DNA from: Streptosporangium brasiliense
GTDB taxonomy: Bacteria > Actinomycetota > Actinomycetes > Streptosporangiales > Streptosporangiaceae
Assembly (NCBI RefSeq): GCF_030811595.1
Contig: NZ_JAUSRB010000002.1
Location: forward strand, 8,184,001 to 8,248,000
Reading direction: 5' to 3'
Length of the DNA stretch: 64,000 nucleotides
Part shown: piece after piece, positions 1 to 9,815 of the stretch
Numbering within the stretch: position 1 is the stretch's first letter
Layout: every line of letters begins with the position of its first letter
Made by a program: the position numbers and the translations under genes
Notes under the pieces: model-generated
Seen by the model: the letters and a program-made list of their open reading frames with translations, nothing else
What the model was told of the DNA's origin: nothing
Database searches by the model: none

Positions 1-627
1 ACCACGCTGGCGAAGCTGGTCTCCAGGTTCTACGACCCGGTGGCCGGCCGCGTGCTGCTCGACGGGGTGGACCTGCGCGATCTCGGCGAGGACTCGCTGC
101 GCGGCGCGGTGGTCATGGTGACGCAGGAGAACTTCCTGTTCACCGGCTCGGTCGCCGACAACATCAGGTTCGGCCGGCCCGGCTCGACCATGGCCGAAGT
201 GGTCGAGGCCGCCCGGGCCATCGGCGCCCATGACTTCATCTCGGCGCTTCCCGAGGGCTACGACACCCAGGTCGCCAAGCACGGCGGCCGGCTGTCGGCC
301 GGCCAGCGGCAGCTCGTGGCGTTCGCCCGGGCCTTCCTCGCCGATCCGGCGGTGCTGATCCTCGACGAGGCGACCTCCAGCCTGGACGTCCCCGGTGAGC
401 GGCTGGTGCAGCGGGCGATGCGGACGATCCTGGCGGAACGGACCGCCCTGATCATCGCGCACCGGCTGTCGACCATCGAGATCGCCGACCGGGTGCTCGT
501 GATGGACAGCGGCGGGATCGTGGAGGACGGCCCGCCCGACCAGCTCGTCGCACGGGACGGCCGCTTCGCCGGCCTGCACCGGGCCTGGCTGGAGAGCATC
601 TCGGATCTCCCGAGGACCCCCGGCTAG
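1..627 (+). CDS. ABC exporter ATPase domain, C-terminal part (cut by window edge)
   Basis: This is the last 208 residues of an ABC transporter nucleotide-binding domain, open at the window start. The first residues ([13 protein letters not shown]) directly follow the missing Walker A. Visible motifs in order are a Q-loop (VTQENFLF), a signature written LSAGQRQ instead of LSGGQ, Walker B with D-loop ([11 protein letters not shown]) and an H-loop ([15 protein letters not shown]). The SRFYDP and LDGVDLRDL wording is typical of half-exporters with a fused transmembrane domain (lipid A/multidrug type), so the upstream part is probably a membrane permease. It would energise export of an unknown substrate. 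A strong hairpin follows the stop codon. Confidence 0.9.
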   Translation, partial: TTLAKLVSRFYDPVAGRVLLDGVDLRDLGEDSLRGAVVMVTQENFLFTGSVADNIRFGRPGSTMAEVVEAARAIGAHDFISALPEGYDTQVAKHGGRLSAGQRQLVAFARAFLADPAVLILDEATSSLDVPGERLVQRAMRTILAERTALIIAHRLSTIEIADRVLVMDSGGIVEDGPPDQLVARDGRFAGLHRAWLESISDLPRTPG

Positions 628-697
628 ACCGGACGGCCGGGCAGAGGCCGGGCACGGGGCCGCGGGCATACGGCCCGGCGCACGGACGGGCATACGG

Positions 698-723
698 ACG
701 GGCTCCACACGCGTGGAGCCCGT
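698..723 (+). terminator. Hairpin terminator after the ABC exporter gene
   Basis: A perfect 11-bp stem (698-708 paired with 713-723) has a 4-nt loop and lies 71 nt after the exporter stop. There is no long T run. The first in-frame GTG of the next gene lies inside this hairpin, which argues against using that codon as its start. Confidence 0.6.
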
Positions 724-763
724 TCCCGCCGGCGCGCAACGTGAAACGGAGGTAAAAAGGGGT

Positions 764-852
764 AGCCCGCACCGGATGAAGGCAGACTACTCATCGTCCA
801 CCAGCCGGGCGAGCCTGGACTTCAAGCGCAGCCCGCACCGGATGAAGGCAGA
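764..852 (+). repeat. Pair of 23-bp direct repeats around a start codon
   Basis: The same 23 bp occur at 764-786 and 830-852, 66 bp apart and therefore in frame. Each copy contains ATGAAGGCAGA and encodes SPHRMKAD, so the phospholipase gene has two candidate starts with identical surroundings. Confidence 0.85.
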
Positions 853-2443
853 TGACTGGTTCCTCACCGGTGCCGAACGCGGCAACCCGGCGTCCCGGAT
901 CGACGCCCGGCACGACGGCGACACCGCCTGGTCGAGCGGGAACGCCGTACGCCCCGTCCCGCACGGCGCGCCGTACTTCACCGAGCTGCTGGCCCGCGTC
1001 CGCGAGCTGCGGGCCGGAGACCTGCTGCTGTTCACCGACTGGCGCGGCGATCCCGGCGAGCGGCTGGACGGCCCCGGCACCGAGGTCGCCGAGGTGTTCG
1101 CCGCGGCCGCGCGGCGCGGTGTCGTGGTGAAGGGTCTCCTGTGGCGCTCGCACTGGGACCGGCTCCTCTTCAGCGAGGCCGAGAACCGCCACCTGGGGGA
1201 CGCCATCGAGGCCGCCGGCGGGGAGTGCCTGCGTGACATGCGCGTCCCACCCGGCGGCTCGCACCACCAGAAGCTCGTGGTGCTGCGGCACCGCGCCGAC
1301 CCCCGGCGCGACATCGCCTACGTCGGCGGCATCGACCTGTGCTGGAGCCGCCGGGACGACGCCTCCCACGCCGGGGACACCCAGGCCGCCCCCATGGCCG
1401 AGGTGTACGGCGCGCGCCCGCCCTGGCACGACGTGCAGGCCGCGATCGAGGGACCGGCCGTCGGCGACGTCGAAGCCGTGTTCCGGGAGCGCTGGGAGGA
1501 CCCCGGGCCGCTGACCCGCAACCCCCTGCACCGCCTCGCCGACCTGGTGCGGCGGGAGGACACCCGGCCGGATCCGCTGCCGCCGCAGTTCCCCGACCCG
1601 CCCGCCTGCGGCCCGCACGCCGTACAGCTCCTGCGGACCTACGCCCACCGGCGCACGCGCTACCCGTTCGCCCCGCGGGGAGAACGCAGCGTCGCCCGCG
1701 GCTATCTCAAGGCGCTGCGCCGGGCCCGCTCCCTCATCTACATCGAGGACCAGTATCTGTGGTCGCCGCAGATCGCCGAGTCCTTCGCCGAGGCACTCAA
1801 GGTCAACCCGGACCTGCTGATGATCAGTGTCCTCCCGCTCCACCCCGACCAGGACGGCGCGCTCAACGGCACCCCCCAGATACTGGGCCGCAACCAGGCC
1901 CTGTCCATCCTCAAGGAGGCGGGCGGAGACCGCTTCGCGGTGTACGGCCTCGAGAACCGGCAGGGCACTCCGGTCTACGTCCACGCCAAGGTCTGCGTGA
2001 TCGACGACGTGTGGGCGACGATCGGCTCGGACAACTTCAACCGCCGGTCCTGGACCTACGACTCCGAGCTGACCTGCGCGGTGCTCGACGGGACCCCGGA
2101 CGGCCGGGAGCCCGCCGACCCGGCGGGCCACGGGGACGGCGCTCGCCGCTTCCCCCGCGACCTGCGGCTGACCCTCGCGCGCGAGCACCTCGACCGTCCC
2201 GACCTGCCCGACGCGGACCTGCTGGCCCCGGAGTCGTTCTTCGCCGCCTTCGCCGCCTCCGCCGAGGCCCTCGAACGGTGGCACGCCGAGGGCCGCCGGG
2301 GGCCGCGGCCGGATGGACGGCTCCGGCTGTACGAGCCGTCGCCGCTGTCGCCCCTGACCACCGTCTGGGCCGCCCCGCTCTACCGGATCGTGTGCGACCC
2401 CGACGGGCGGCCCCGCGCCATGCGCCGGAGCGGCACCTACTGA
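776..2443 (+). CDS. Phospholipase D-family protein with two HKD motifs
   Basis: This PLD-superfamily enzyme is predicted to cleave phosphodiester bonds of phospholipids or related substrates. HKD motif 1 reads HHQKLVVL and is followed by GGIDLCWSRRD. Motif 2 reads VHAKVCVIDD followed by IGSDNFNRRSW, so both catalytic halves are intact. I see no signal peptide, so it is probably cytosolic. Two start codons lie in the repeated segments: ATG 776 (555 aa, with an AAGGGG-like ribosome site) and ATG 842 (533 aa). The family-like text DWFLTGAERGNPASR begins just after the second, so 842 may be the ancestral start and the first 22 residues a duplication. It stands alone and converges on the next gene. 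Confidence 0.85.
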   Translation: MKADYSSSTSRASLDFKRSPHRMKADDWFLTGAERGNPASRIDARHDGDTAWSSGNAVRPVPHGAPYFTELLARVRELRAGDLLLFTDWRGDPGERLDGPGTEVAEVFAAAARRGVVVKGLLWRSHWDRLLFSEAENRHLGDAIEAAGGECLRDMRVPPGGSHHQKLVVLRHRADPRRDIAYVGGIDLCWSRRDDASHAGDTQAAPMAEVYGARPPWHDVQAAIEGPAVGDVEAVFRERWEDPGPLTRNPLHRLADLVRREDTRPDPLPPQFPDPPACGPHAVQLLRTYAHRRTRYPFAPRGERSVARGYLKALRRARSLIYIEDQYLWSPQIAESFAEALKVNPDLLMISVLPLHPDQDGALNGTPQILGRNQALSILKEAGGDRFAVYGLENRQGTPVYVHAKVCVIDDVWATIGSDNFNRRSWTYDSELTCAVLDGTPDGREPADPAGHGDGARRFPRDLRLTLAREHLDRPDLPDADLLAPESFFAAFAASAEALERWHAEGRRGPRPDGRLRLYEPSPLSPLTTVWAAPLYRIVCDPDGRPRAMRRSGTY

Positions 2444-2496
2444 TCACCGCCGGCGCCCCGGCCGCCGATCGTCGGGGCTGTTGAGGTGGGGGGTGG

Positions 2497-4266
2497 TCAG
2501 GTGTCCTTGATGTCGCAGACGGTGGCGCCGGCGGTGACGCTCTCGCCCACCCCGGCCCGTAGCCCGGTCACGGTGCCCGCCCTGTGCGCGGTCAGCGGCT
2601 GTTCCATCTTCATCGCCTCCAGCACCACGATCACGTCGCCGGCGGCCACCACGTCGCCGTCGGCGGCCACGACCTTCACGATCGTGCCCTGCATCGGGCT
2701 GATCAGGCCGTCGCCGCCGGCGGCGGCCCTGCGGCCGGCCGCGGTGGCGGCGCGGCGCGGCGGGCGGGCCGCGGCCGGCCGGGCGCCGGCGGCGCCGAAC
2801 CCGGCCGGCAGCACCACCTCCAGCCGTTTGCCGCCCACCTCGACGGTGATCCGCTCCCGGCCCGCCGCCTCCCCGGCGGCCGCGTCGGCGGCGGTGGTGG
2901 GGTAGGGGGGCAGGGTGTTGACGAACTCGGTCTCGATCCAGCGGGTGTGCACCGCGAACGGTTCGGCGGTGAAGGCCGGCTCGGTCAGTACCGCGCGGTG
3001 GAAGTCCAGCACGGTCGGCATGCCCTCGATGGTGAACTCCGCCAGCGCGCGGCGGGCCCGGCGCAGCGCCTGGGCGCGGTCGGCGCCGGTCACGACGAGT
3101 TTGGCGATCAGGGAGTCGAAGGCGGCCGGCACGGTCATGCCGGCCTCGTAGCCGGCGTCCAGCCGGACCCCGGGGCCGGCCGGGGCGCGGAGCGCGGTCA
3201 GCGTGCCGGGGGCGGGCAGGAAGCCGCGGCCGGGGTCTTCGGCGTTGATGCGGAACTCGATGCTGTGGCCGCGGGGGGCGGGGTCGTCGTAGCCCAGCGG
3301 CTGGCCGTCGGCGATGCGGAACATCTCGGCCACCAGGTCGATGCCGGTGACCTCCTCGGTGACGGGGTGTTCGACCTGCAGGCGGGTGTTGACCTCCAGG
3401 AAGGAGACGGTGCCGTCGTGGCCGATGAGGAACTCGCACGTGCCGGCGCCGATGTAGCCGGCCTCGCGCAGGATCGCCTTGGAGGCGGTGTACAGCTGCT
3501 CGCGCTGGGCGGGGGTCAGGAAGGGGGCGGGTGCCTCCTCCAGGAGTTTTTGGTGGCGGCGTTGCAGCGAGCAGTCGCGGGTGGAGACCACCACGACGTT
3601 GCCGTGGGCGTCGGCCAGGCACTGGGTCTCCACGTGCCGGGGCCGGTCGAGGTAGCGTTCGACGAAGCATTCGCCGCGGCCGAAGGCGGCGGTCGCTTCG
3701 CGGACGGCGCTGTCGTAGGCGTCGGGGATCTCATCCAGGGTGCGGGCGACCTTCAGGCCGCGGCCGCCGCCGCCGTAGGCGGCCTTGATCGCGATGGGCA
3801 GGCCGTGTTCGGCGGCGAAGGCGAGGACCTGTTCGGTGCCGGTGACCGGGTCGGGGGTGCCGGGGGTGAGCGGGGCGCCGACGCGGTGGGCGATGTGGCG
3901 GGCGGCGACCTTGTCGCCGAGCGCGGTGATCGCGGCCGGGGGTGGGCCGATCCAGGTCAGGCCGGCGTCGAGGACGGCTTGGGCGAAGGTGGCGTTCTCG
4001 GCGAGGAAGCCGTAGCCGGGGTGGACGGCGTCGGCGCCGGTGGCGGTGGCGACGGCGAGGAGTTTGGGGATGTCGAGGTAGGTGTCGGCGGGGGTGGTGC
4101 CGGTCAGGGCGTGGGCCTCGTCGGCCAGGCGGACGTGCAGGGCGTCGAGGTCCTGGTCGGCGTAGACGGCGACGCTGGCCAGTCCGGCGTCCTTGCAGGC
4201 GCGGGCGATCCGCACGGCGATCTCACCACGGTTGGCGATCAGGACCTTGTGGAAACGACGGTTCAT
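2497..4266 (-). CDS. Acyl-CoA carboxylase alpha subunit (biotin carboxylase plus BCCP)
   Basis: A 589-residue acetyl/propionyl-CoA carboxylase alpha chain. It begins with a biotin-carboxylase N domain ([17 protein letters not shown]), followed by an ATP-grasp domain with a glycine-rich loop ([11 protein letters not shown]), then [16 protein letters not shown] and a C-terminal biotinyl domain with EAMKM, whose lysine carries biotin. It makes carboxybiotin for a separate beta subunit and feeds malonyl- or methylmalonyl-CoA synthesis. The start at 4266 is preceded by GAAGG at good spacing; a longer upstream frame is non-homologous. The length is typical of actinobacterial AccA/PccA subunits. No beta subunit is next to it. 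Confidence 0.95.
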   Translation of the reverse strand: MNRRFHKVLIANRGEIAVRIARACKDAGLASVAVYADQDLDALHVRLADEAHALTGTTPADTYLDIPKLLAVATATGADAVHPGYGFLAENATFAQAVLDAGLTWIGPPPAAITALGDKVAARHIAHRVGAPLTPGTPDPVTGTEQVLAFAAEHGLPIAIKAAYGGGGRGLKVARTLDEIPDAYDSAVREATAAFGRGECFVERYLDRPRHVETQCLADAHGNVVVVSTRDCSLQRRHQKLLEEAPAPFLTPAQREQLYTASKAILREAGYIGAGTCEFLIGHDGTVSFLEVNTRLQVEHPVTEEVTGIDLVAEMFRIADGQPLGYDDPAPRGHSIEFRINAEDPGRGFLPAPGTLTALRAPAGPGVRLDAGYEAGMTVPAAFDSLIAKLVVTGADRAQALRRARRALAEFTIEGMPTVLDFHRAVLTEPAFTAEPFAVHTRWIETEFVNTLPPYPTTAADAAAGEAAGRERITVEVGGKRLEVVLPAGFGAAGARPAAARPPRRAATAAGRRAAAGGDGLISPMQGTIVKVVAADGDVVAAGDVIVVLEAMKMEQPLTAHRAGTVTGLRAGVGESVTAGATVCDIKDT

Positions 4267-4641
4267 AGCGGCCTTCGCAGCGTGGAGGGTGGTGACCAGG
4301 GGCAGGGCGGCCGGTGGCCGTGCAGTCTCCGGCGGGAGCTCTCCGGGCGGGAGCCGGAGGCGTCCCCCGCCGCGCGGGTGACGGCCGCCGTCTCGGGGGC
4401 GGGGCCGTGATGGACGCTCGGCCCGGCCGGCTCCCGACCGCGCGCCGTCTCCCCCGGCGGATCGGTCCCCGGCGCCGGAGCGTCTCCGGCCTTCTGTTGT
4501 ACGTGCACGCGATCTCCTCACCGGATTACCTGGTTACGCCGCTCCAGAGATATGCAATACACCGATGCCGCAAGGTTAGTCAGGGATGTCCTTTTCCAGA
4601 CACCCCTACAAACCCGCCCGGGACCACCCGTCCGGGACGGC
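4267..4641. other. 375-bp intergenic region
   Basis: Upstream of the carboxylase gene and downstream of the LAL regulator, both on the minus strand. Most is GC-rich, but an AT-richer patch at about 4530-4600 probably carries the carboxylase promoter. I see no convincing paired -35/-10 and no RNA gene. Confidence 0.4.
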
Positions 4642-7431
4642 TCAGGCGGTGACGGGGCTGCCGAATTCGAGGCTCGACGGCAGGTCGGCGCGCCGGGTGA
4701 TGTTCAGCTTGCGATAGGTCCGGGTCAGGTGCTGCTCAACCGTGCTGATCGTGATGTAGAGCTTGCCGGCGATCTCCCGGTTGGTGTATCCGGCGGCCGC
4801 CAGGACGGCGACCCTGCGCTCGGCGTCGCTCAGGACGGCGGCCAGCTCCGTCGCCACCCGCATCCCGGCGCCGTCCCCGTCACCGTCCCCGTCCTTGGAC
4901 AGCGCCCTGCTCAGCGGCCCGGCCTGGCACACCTGGGCCATGGCCTGCGCCCGGCCCGCGATCATCGCCGCGCGCCGGTACTCGCCGAGCTCCTGGTATG
5001 CCTTGACGAGGTCGAAGAGCGCTCTGGCCATCTCGTACCCGTCGCCGGCCGCCTGCAGCAGCTCCACCGCCTGGCGGAGCAGCATGGGGCGGTGCCGTAC
5101 CTCGCCGGTGGCGGCCAGCAGGCGCATGGCGATGCCGTGGACCCGGGGCGTCTCGGGGCCGCAGCGCCTGATCTGCTCCTCGACCAGCTGCCGCGCCTGT
5201 TCCGGCCGGCCCAGGCTCAGGCAGGACTCGGCGACGTCGGTCCGCCAGGCGACGAGTCCCGGCACGTCCAGGTCCCACCTGCCCATCAGCTCACCGCAGA
5301 GCCGGAAGTCGCGCAGCGCCAGGGCGGCGTGACCGGTCGCCAGGCTGTAGCGGCCCCTGGCGTGCAGGTAGTGCAGGCCGTACCGGGTCTGGAACATGGC
5401 CTCGGGCACGGGCTGGTCGAGGTGCTCGTGAACGGCGTCGTACTTGCCCATCGCCGTCAGGGCGAGGATGAGGCTGCTCAGCGGCCCGCCCGCGGCGACG
5501 CCCCAGCTGCTCAGCGGGATGATCTCCAGGGCGGCGCGCGCGTGCTGCTCGGCGCCCGGCATGTCCCCCTGGCGGATCGCGATCTCGGCCCGGATGGCGG
5601 CGAGCCTGGCCTGGCGGCTCGGGGCGTGCAGCGAGGAGGCCTCCGCGCTGAACAGGTCGCACCAGGGCGCGGCCCGGTCGGGCCGCCCGGCGTAGGTGAG
5701 CGCCAGCAGGGCGCTCTCCACGGTGTCCATCGACATCTCGTCCAGGCGGCAGCCGCGCAGGATCCGCTCGACCGCGTCCAGGACCTCCGCGCGCGGCCCC
5801 CTGGCGAGCACGTCGGCGAGCGCGAGCGCGGTGTCCAGCCGGCGGTTCGCCGTCACCGACACGACGGCGGCGCGGTCGCGCCCGCCGGCCGCCCGCTGGA
5901 GGTGGGCCAGGAAGGGCGGGTGGGTGGAGCGCAGCCACGGGCGGGCGATGACGAGCTCGGTGACCGTCTCGGGGTCCATCGCGCCGCCCGACTCGTTCAG
6001 ATGCTCCAGCACGTCGCGCGCGTCCTCGAACCGGCCGTGCCACAGCAGCGCCCGGGCCAGCACCACGGCGTCGCTCCCCCGGAGATGGCCGCGCTGCATC
6101 CCTTCGGCCAGCTCGGCGAGGTGCCCGGCGGGCGCGGCCGGATTGATCCGCCACTCGGCCCGCACGAGCATCGTGGTGATCTTCATGCGGCGCTGCTCGT
6201 CGGCGCACTCGCGCCAGGCCAGCCGGAGATAGGCGACGGCGGACTCCACGCGTCCTTCGCGCAGCGCGTTCCTGGCCGCGTCCTCCAGGACGGAGACCCC
6301 CCAGGGGGCGTCGGCCCGGCCCGCCTGGAGGAGGTGGTCGGCGACCGTCGTCGTGGAGGCGCCGCTCTCGTGGGCCAGCTCCGCCGCGCGCCGGTGCAGG
6401 TCCGCCCACTCCCCCGCCCCCACCTCGGCCAGTACGGCGGTGCGCGCCGCCTCGTGCCGGAAGCGGCCCAGGGCGAGCAGGCCGGCGACGGTCAGGAAGT
6501 GCAGGGACCGGATCACGGAGGCGGGACCGACTCCGAGCAGCCGGGCCAGGGAGTCGGGGCCGCCGAGGATCGCCAGCCCCCGTGCCACCTGGAGCATCTG
6601 CGGCTCGCCGCGGTGCAGGCACGACAGGACGGCCTGGCCGTACCGGTCGCCGACGACGAGCTCGGCCGGAGCCTCCCCGCCGGCGGTCCGCACGGAGTCC
6701 TCGTAGTCGTCCACCAGCGCCCCGGCCAGCAGCGGGTTGCCGCCGCTGACGGCGTACCAGCCGTCGGCGAACCGCTCGGCCGTCTCCCGCCCCACCCGCT
6801 CGGCGACCAGGGACATCACACCGGCCCGGGAGAGCGGGGCGAGCTGGATGCGGCGGCAGTGCGGCTGGCGGAGCAGCTCGGTCTGGAAGAACGTCTCGCT
6901 GGACCATCCGTGGTCGGAGTGGCTGAACACCGCCACGATCCTGGCGAACCTCACCCGGCGCGACAGGTAGGACAGGCAGAGCAGGGAGGCGCGGTCGGCG
7001 TGCTGCACGTCGTCGACGACGATCATCAGCGGATACCGCTCCGACAGCTCCAGCAGCAGCGTGCACAGGGCGTGGACGATCTGGGCGTCGACCTGGTCGA
7101 GGGGCTCCGCCTCGGAGCCGGACGACGTCACGGTCCGGGCCCCCTCCTCCAGCAGGGCCATGGCCCGCTCGCGCTCCTCCGCCACCAGCGGCGAGTCCTG
7201 GATCAGCTGGCGCAGCACACCCAGCGGCAGATCGCGCTCGACCCGCGACCCGGTCGCCGTGACGGGCAGCGCGCCCAGCTCCAGGGCCTGCTCGGCGAAG
7301 CGGTGCAGCAGCTCGCTCTTGCCGGTCGCGACGGTGCCGCTCACCAGCGCGACCCTCCCCTTGCCCATCACCGCGTTGGCCAGGAGCCCCTCGAGGGAGG
7401 CCAACGCCTCATCTCTTTCGACCAAGCTCAT
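4642..7431 (-). CDS. LAL-family LuxR transcriptional regulator
   Basis: A large ATP-binding regulator of about 929 residues. The N-terminal STAND-type ATPase has Walker A GTVATGKS (near residue 35) and Walker B-like LMIVVDDVQHAD. A long helical/TPR-like middle follows. The C-terminal LuxR helix-turn-helix reads LSDAERRVAVLAAAGYTNRE then ITISTVEQHLTRTYRKLNI. LAL proteins often activate antibiotic or sugar-utilisation genes when bound to ATP and a ligand. The second of two adjacent ATG codons (7431) is better spaced from GGGAGG than the first (7434). It lies beside the leuA-like operon and may control it, but nothing in the sequence proves the target. Confidence 0.9.
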   Translation of the reverse strand: MSLVERDEALASLEGLLANAVMGKGRVALVSGTVATGKSELLHRFAEQALELGALPVTATGSRVERDLPLGVLRQLIQDSPLVAEERERAMALLEEGARTVTSSGSEAEPLDQVDAQIVHALCTLLLELSERYPLMIVVDDVQHADRASLLCLSYLSRRVRFARIVAVFSHSDHGWSSETFFQTELLRQPHCRRIQLAPLSRAGVMSLVAERVGRETAERFADGWYAVSGGNPLLAGALVDDYEDSVRTAGGEAPAELVVGDRYGQAVLSCLHRGEPQMLQVARGLAILGGPDSLARLLGVGPASVIRSLHFLTVAGLLALGRFRHEAARTAVLAEVGAGEWADLHRRAAELAHESGASTTTVADHLLQAGRADAPWGVSVLEDAARNALREGRVESAVAYLRLAWRECADEQRRMKITTMLVRAEWRINPAAPAGHLAELAEGMQRGHLRGSDAVVLARALLWHGRFEDARDVLEHLNESGGAMDPETVTELVIARPWLRSTHPPFLAHLQRAAGGRDRAAVVSVTANRRLDTALALADVLARGPRAEVLDAVERILRGCRLDEMSMDTVESALLALTYAGRPDRAAPWCDLFSAEASSLHAPSRQARLAAIRAEIAIRQGDMPGAEQHARAALEIIPLSSWGVAAGGPLSSLILALTAMGKYDAVHEHLDQPVPEAMFQTRYGLHYLHARGRYSLATGHAALALRDFRLCGELMGRWDLDVPGLVAWRTDVAESCLSLGRPEQARQLVEEQIRRCGPETPRVHGIAMRLLAATGEVRHRPMLLRQAVELLQAAGDGYEMARALFDLVKAYQELGEYRRAAMIAGRAQAMAQVCQAGPLSRALSKDGDGDGDGAGMRVATELAAVLSDAERRVAVLAAAGYTNREIAGKLYITISTVEQHLTRTYRKLNITRRADLPSSLEFGSPVTA

Positions 7432-7702
7432 CATCAGCCTCCCTCTTCGAGCAATGGATCAGGCGGTTCAGAACCGCAACTTACGGCCGGACGGAGTACG
7501 CAGGTCCAGTGGACCCGGCGTCTTTGCCTTCTGCTTTTTGAGCTGGACTCTCCGCATGGTCGCCGTACCTTTCGATCTCGGCTGTTCTCCGATGGGATGA
7601 CGATGACGACGCTAGGCTTGCCCGGTTTCCGTCTGTTATCGGATGGCTATTCCCCGCGCTGTGCGGTCATCGCCCGCCCGCGGCGGCCGCGGCGCCCGCC
7701 CG

Positions 7703-9442
7703 CTACCTGCCCGCGGCGATCAGCGGTGCGGCGGCACCGGCGTTCTCCTCGCTCCTGGCGGGCAGGTGCTTCAGCCGCGCCCTGATGACGGCCGAACGCA
7801 CCGCCGCCAGTGAGGCCGCCTCGACGTCCCGGTCGATGCCCACCCCCCAGGAGGGCCGGCCGTCGACCCGGCACTCCGCGTAGACGGCCACCTCCGCGTC
7901 CGGCCCCCGGTCCTGGCCGGCGAATCCGGTCCGGTGCACGGCCCGCACGTCGAAGCCCCAGCGGGACAGCGCCGCGCGGACGGCCTGGACGGCGTCCGTA
8001 CGGCCGGCGCCGACGTCGAACCTCTCCCCGTCGACGTGCAGGGAGGTCGTCACCAGCTCGGTGCCGGAGGCGAGGGGGACGGGCAGCTCGGCGTTCAGGA
8101 GGTATTCGCGTTCGAAGAGCCGCCCGACCCGGTCCGGCGTGATCTCCCCGCCCTCCGCGTCGGCCTGCGACTGGACCACGTGCGCGAAGTCGATCTGCAG
8201 CTCGCGCGGCAGGTTCAGCCCGTGCCAGGCGCTCATGACGTAGGCGACCCCGCCCTTGCCGGACTGGCTGTTGATCCGTACCACGGCCTCGTAGGTGCGG
8301 CCCACGTCCTCGGGGTCGAGCGGCAGGTACGGCATCTCCCACGGCAGGTCCCCGACGGCGGTCCCCCGCCGGGCGGCCTCGCGCTCCAGGGCGTCGAACC
8401 CCTTCTTGATCGCGTCCTGGTGGGAGCCGGAGAAGGAGGTGTAGACGAGGTCGCCGCCGTAGGGGTGCCGCGGATGGACGGGCAGCCCGTTGCAGCGCTC
8501 CACCGTGCGGCGGATCTCGTTGATGTCGGAGAAGTCGATGCCGGGATCGACCCCGTGGGTGAACATGTTGAGCCCGAGCGTGACCAGGCAGACGTTGCCC
8601 GCCCGCTCCCCGTTGCCGAACAGGCAGCCCTCGATCCGCTCCGCGCCCGCCAGGAGGGCCAGCTCGGCGGAGGCGACGGCCGTGCCCCGGTCGTTGTGCG
8701 GATGGATGGACAGGCAGACGTGCTCTCTCCTGGAGAGGTTGCGGCTCAGCCATTCGATCTGGTCGGCGAAGACGTTGGGCAGGGAGCGCTCGACGGTCGT
8801 GGGGAAGTTGAGGATGATCCCGCGGCCCGGCTCCGGCTGCCAGACGTCCATGACGGCCTCGCAGACCTCCAGGGAGAAATCCAGCTCGGTGTCACTGAAC
8901 AGCTCGGGAGAGTATTGGAAGCCGAGGTCGCAGTCACCCAGCGTCTTCTCGGCGTATTTCATCATCAGCCGGGTCCCCTGCACCGCGAGGTCCTTGCACT
9001 CGTTGCGGCTCATGCCGAACACCACGCGCCTGAACAGCGGCGACGTCGCGTTGTACAGGTGGATGGTGGCGCGCGGCGCCCCTTCGAGGCTCTCCACGGT
9101 GCGCCTGATCAGCTCGTCCCGGGCCTGCACGAGCACCGAGATCCGCACGTCGTCGGGGATCCGGTCCTGGTCGATCAGCACGCGCAGGAAGTCGTGGTCG
9201 TCCTGGCTGGCGACCGGGAACCCCACCTCGATCTCCTTGTAGCCCATGCCCACCAGGAGGTCGAACATCGCCAGCTTGCGGTCGGGGGACATGGGGCTGG
9301 CCAGTGACTGGTTGCCGTCGCGGAGATCGGTGGACAGCCAGCGCGGCGCGGAGACGATGGCACTGTCCGGCCACGTGCGCCCAGGAAGATCCACCGGTGT
9401 GAACGCGCCGTAGCGCCCGGCCTGTCGTCTCACGTTCCTCAC
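7703..9442 (-). CDS. leuA: 2-isopropylmalate synthase paralogue
   Basis: A 579-residue alpha-isopropylmalate synthase that condenses acetyl-CoA with a 2-oxo acid, the first committed step of leucine synthesis or of 2-oxo-acid chain extension. The DRE-TIM barrel is recognisable from STDLRDGNQSLA near residue 35, the metal-binding HPHNDRGTAVAS and FGNGERAGN. A LeuA_dimer-type regulatory domain fills the C-terminal third. The length matches the long actinobacterial LeuA. The GTG start at 9442 has GAAGGGA 8 nt upstream. It follows the HIUase-like gene by 34 nt on the same strand, so they probably share a transcript. No leuB, leuC or leuD is nearby, which suggests a paralogue with a specialised role. 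Confidence 0.93.
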   Translation of the reverse strand: MRNVRRQAGRYGAFTPVDLPGRTWPDSAIVSAPRWLSTDLRDGNQSLASPMSPDRKLAMFDLLVGMGYKEIEVGFPVASQDDHDFLRVLIDQDRIPDDVRISVLVQARDELIRRTVESLEGAPRATIHLYNATSPLFRRVVFGMSRNECKDLAVQGTRLMMKYAEKTLGDCDLGFQYSPELFSDTELDFSLEVCEAVMDVWQPEPGRGIILNFPTTVERSLPNVFADQIEWLSRNLSRREHVCLSIHPHNDRGTAVASAELALLAGAERIEGCLFGNGERAGNVCLVTLGLNMFTHGVDPGIDFSDINEIRRTVERCNGLPVHPRHPYGGDLVYTSFSGSHQDAIKKGFDALEREAARRGTAVGDLPWEMPYLPLDPEDVGRTYEAVVRINSQSGKGGVAYVMSAWHGLNLPRELQIDFAHVVQSQADAEGGEITPDRVGRLFEREYLLNAELPVPLASGTELVTTSLHVDGERFDVGAGRTDAVQAVRAALSRWGFDVRAVHRTGFAGQDRGPDAEVAVYAECRVDGRPSWGVGIDRDVEAASLAAVRSAVIRARLKHLPARSEENAGAAAPLIAAGR

Positions 9443-9476
9443 TGGCTGGTTCCCTTCTATGCTTGCACGTCCGCCG

Positions 9477-9815
9477 TCAGTTGTTGGAGCCGAAATACGT
9501 CGAGTAAGAGTAAGGGGAAATAACTACTTTTATCTGATATGAATCTGTTTCGTCCTTCATGCGGAATATGACGGCTATTTCGGGATATGCGGCACTGAGG
9601 CCGAGGCCGACGAAGTAGTAGTCGCTCTCGAAGACGATGCGATACAGGCCGCGCTCGAACTTCTGCCCCCACCACTCCGTGATGCAGCCCTCGTCATCGG
9701 TCTCGGCGTCGGCGATGGCGCTCCATTGGCTGTCCTCGGCCCGCTCCAGCCGCGCCCGCACGCCGGCGGCGTACCGCCCATGGACGCCGTCCAGCGCCTG
9801 TGCACTAATGCCCAT
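9477..9815 (-). CDS. Degenerate transthyretin/HIU-hydrolase-like protein
   Basis: A 112-residue protein aligned by eye to 5-hydroxyisourate hydrolase. The N terminus reads ISAQALDGVHGRYAAGVRAR (family STHVLDTxxGxPAxGVxVxL). The middle has RGLYRIVFESDYYFVGLG, and the end is SPYSYSTYFGSNN where the family ends SPYSYSTYRGS. The catalytic N-terminal histidine (STH becomes SAQ) and the C-terminal arginine are replaced, so hydrolysis of HIU is unlikely. Its 3' third uses AT-rich codons (ATA, AAA, GTA, ATT) that are rare in neighbouring genes, a hint of recent acquisition or relaxed selection. It precedes leuA in a likely two-gene operon. No other purine-catabolism gene is nearby. Confidence 0.7.
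   Translation of the reverse strand: MGISAQALDGVHGRYAAGVRARLERAEDSQWSAIADAETDDEGCITEWWGQKFERGLYRIVFESDYYFVGLGLSAAYPEIAVIFRMKDETDSYQIKVVISPYSYSTYFGSNN

Noticed and set aside
713-775. Start of the phospholipase gene at the first in-frame GTG (713)
   Set aside because: That codon lies inside the stem of the preceding terminator hairpin and has no ribosome site.
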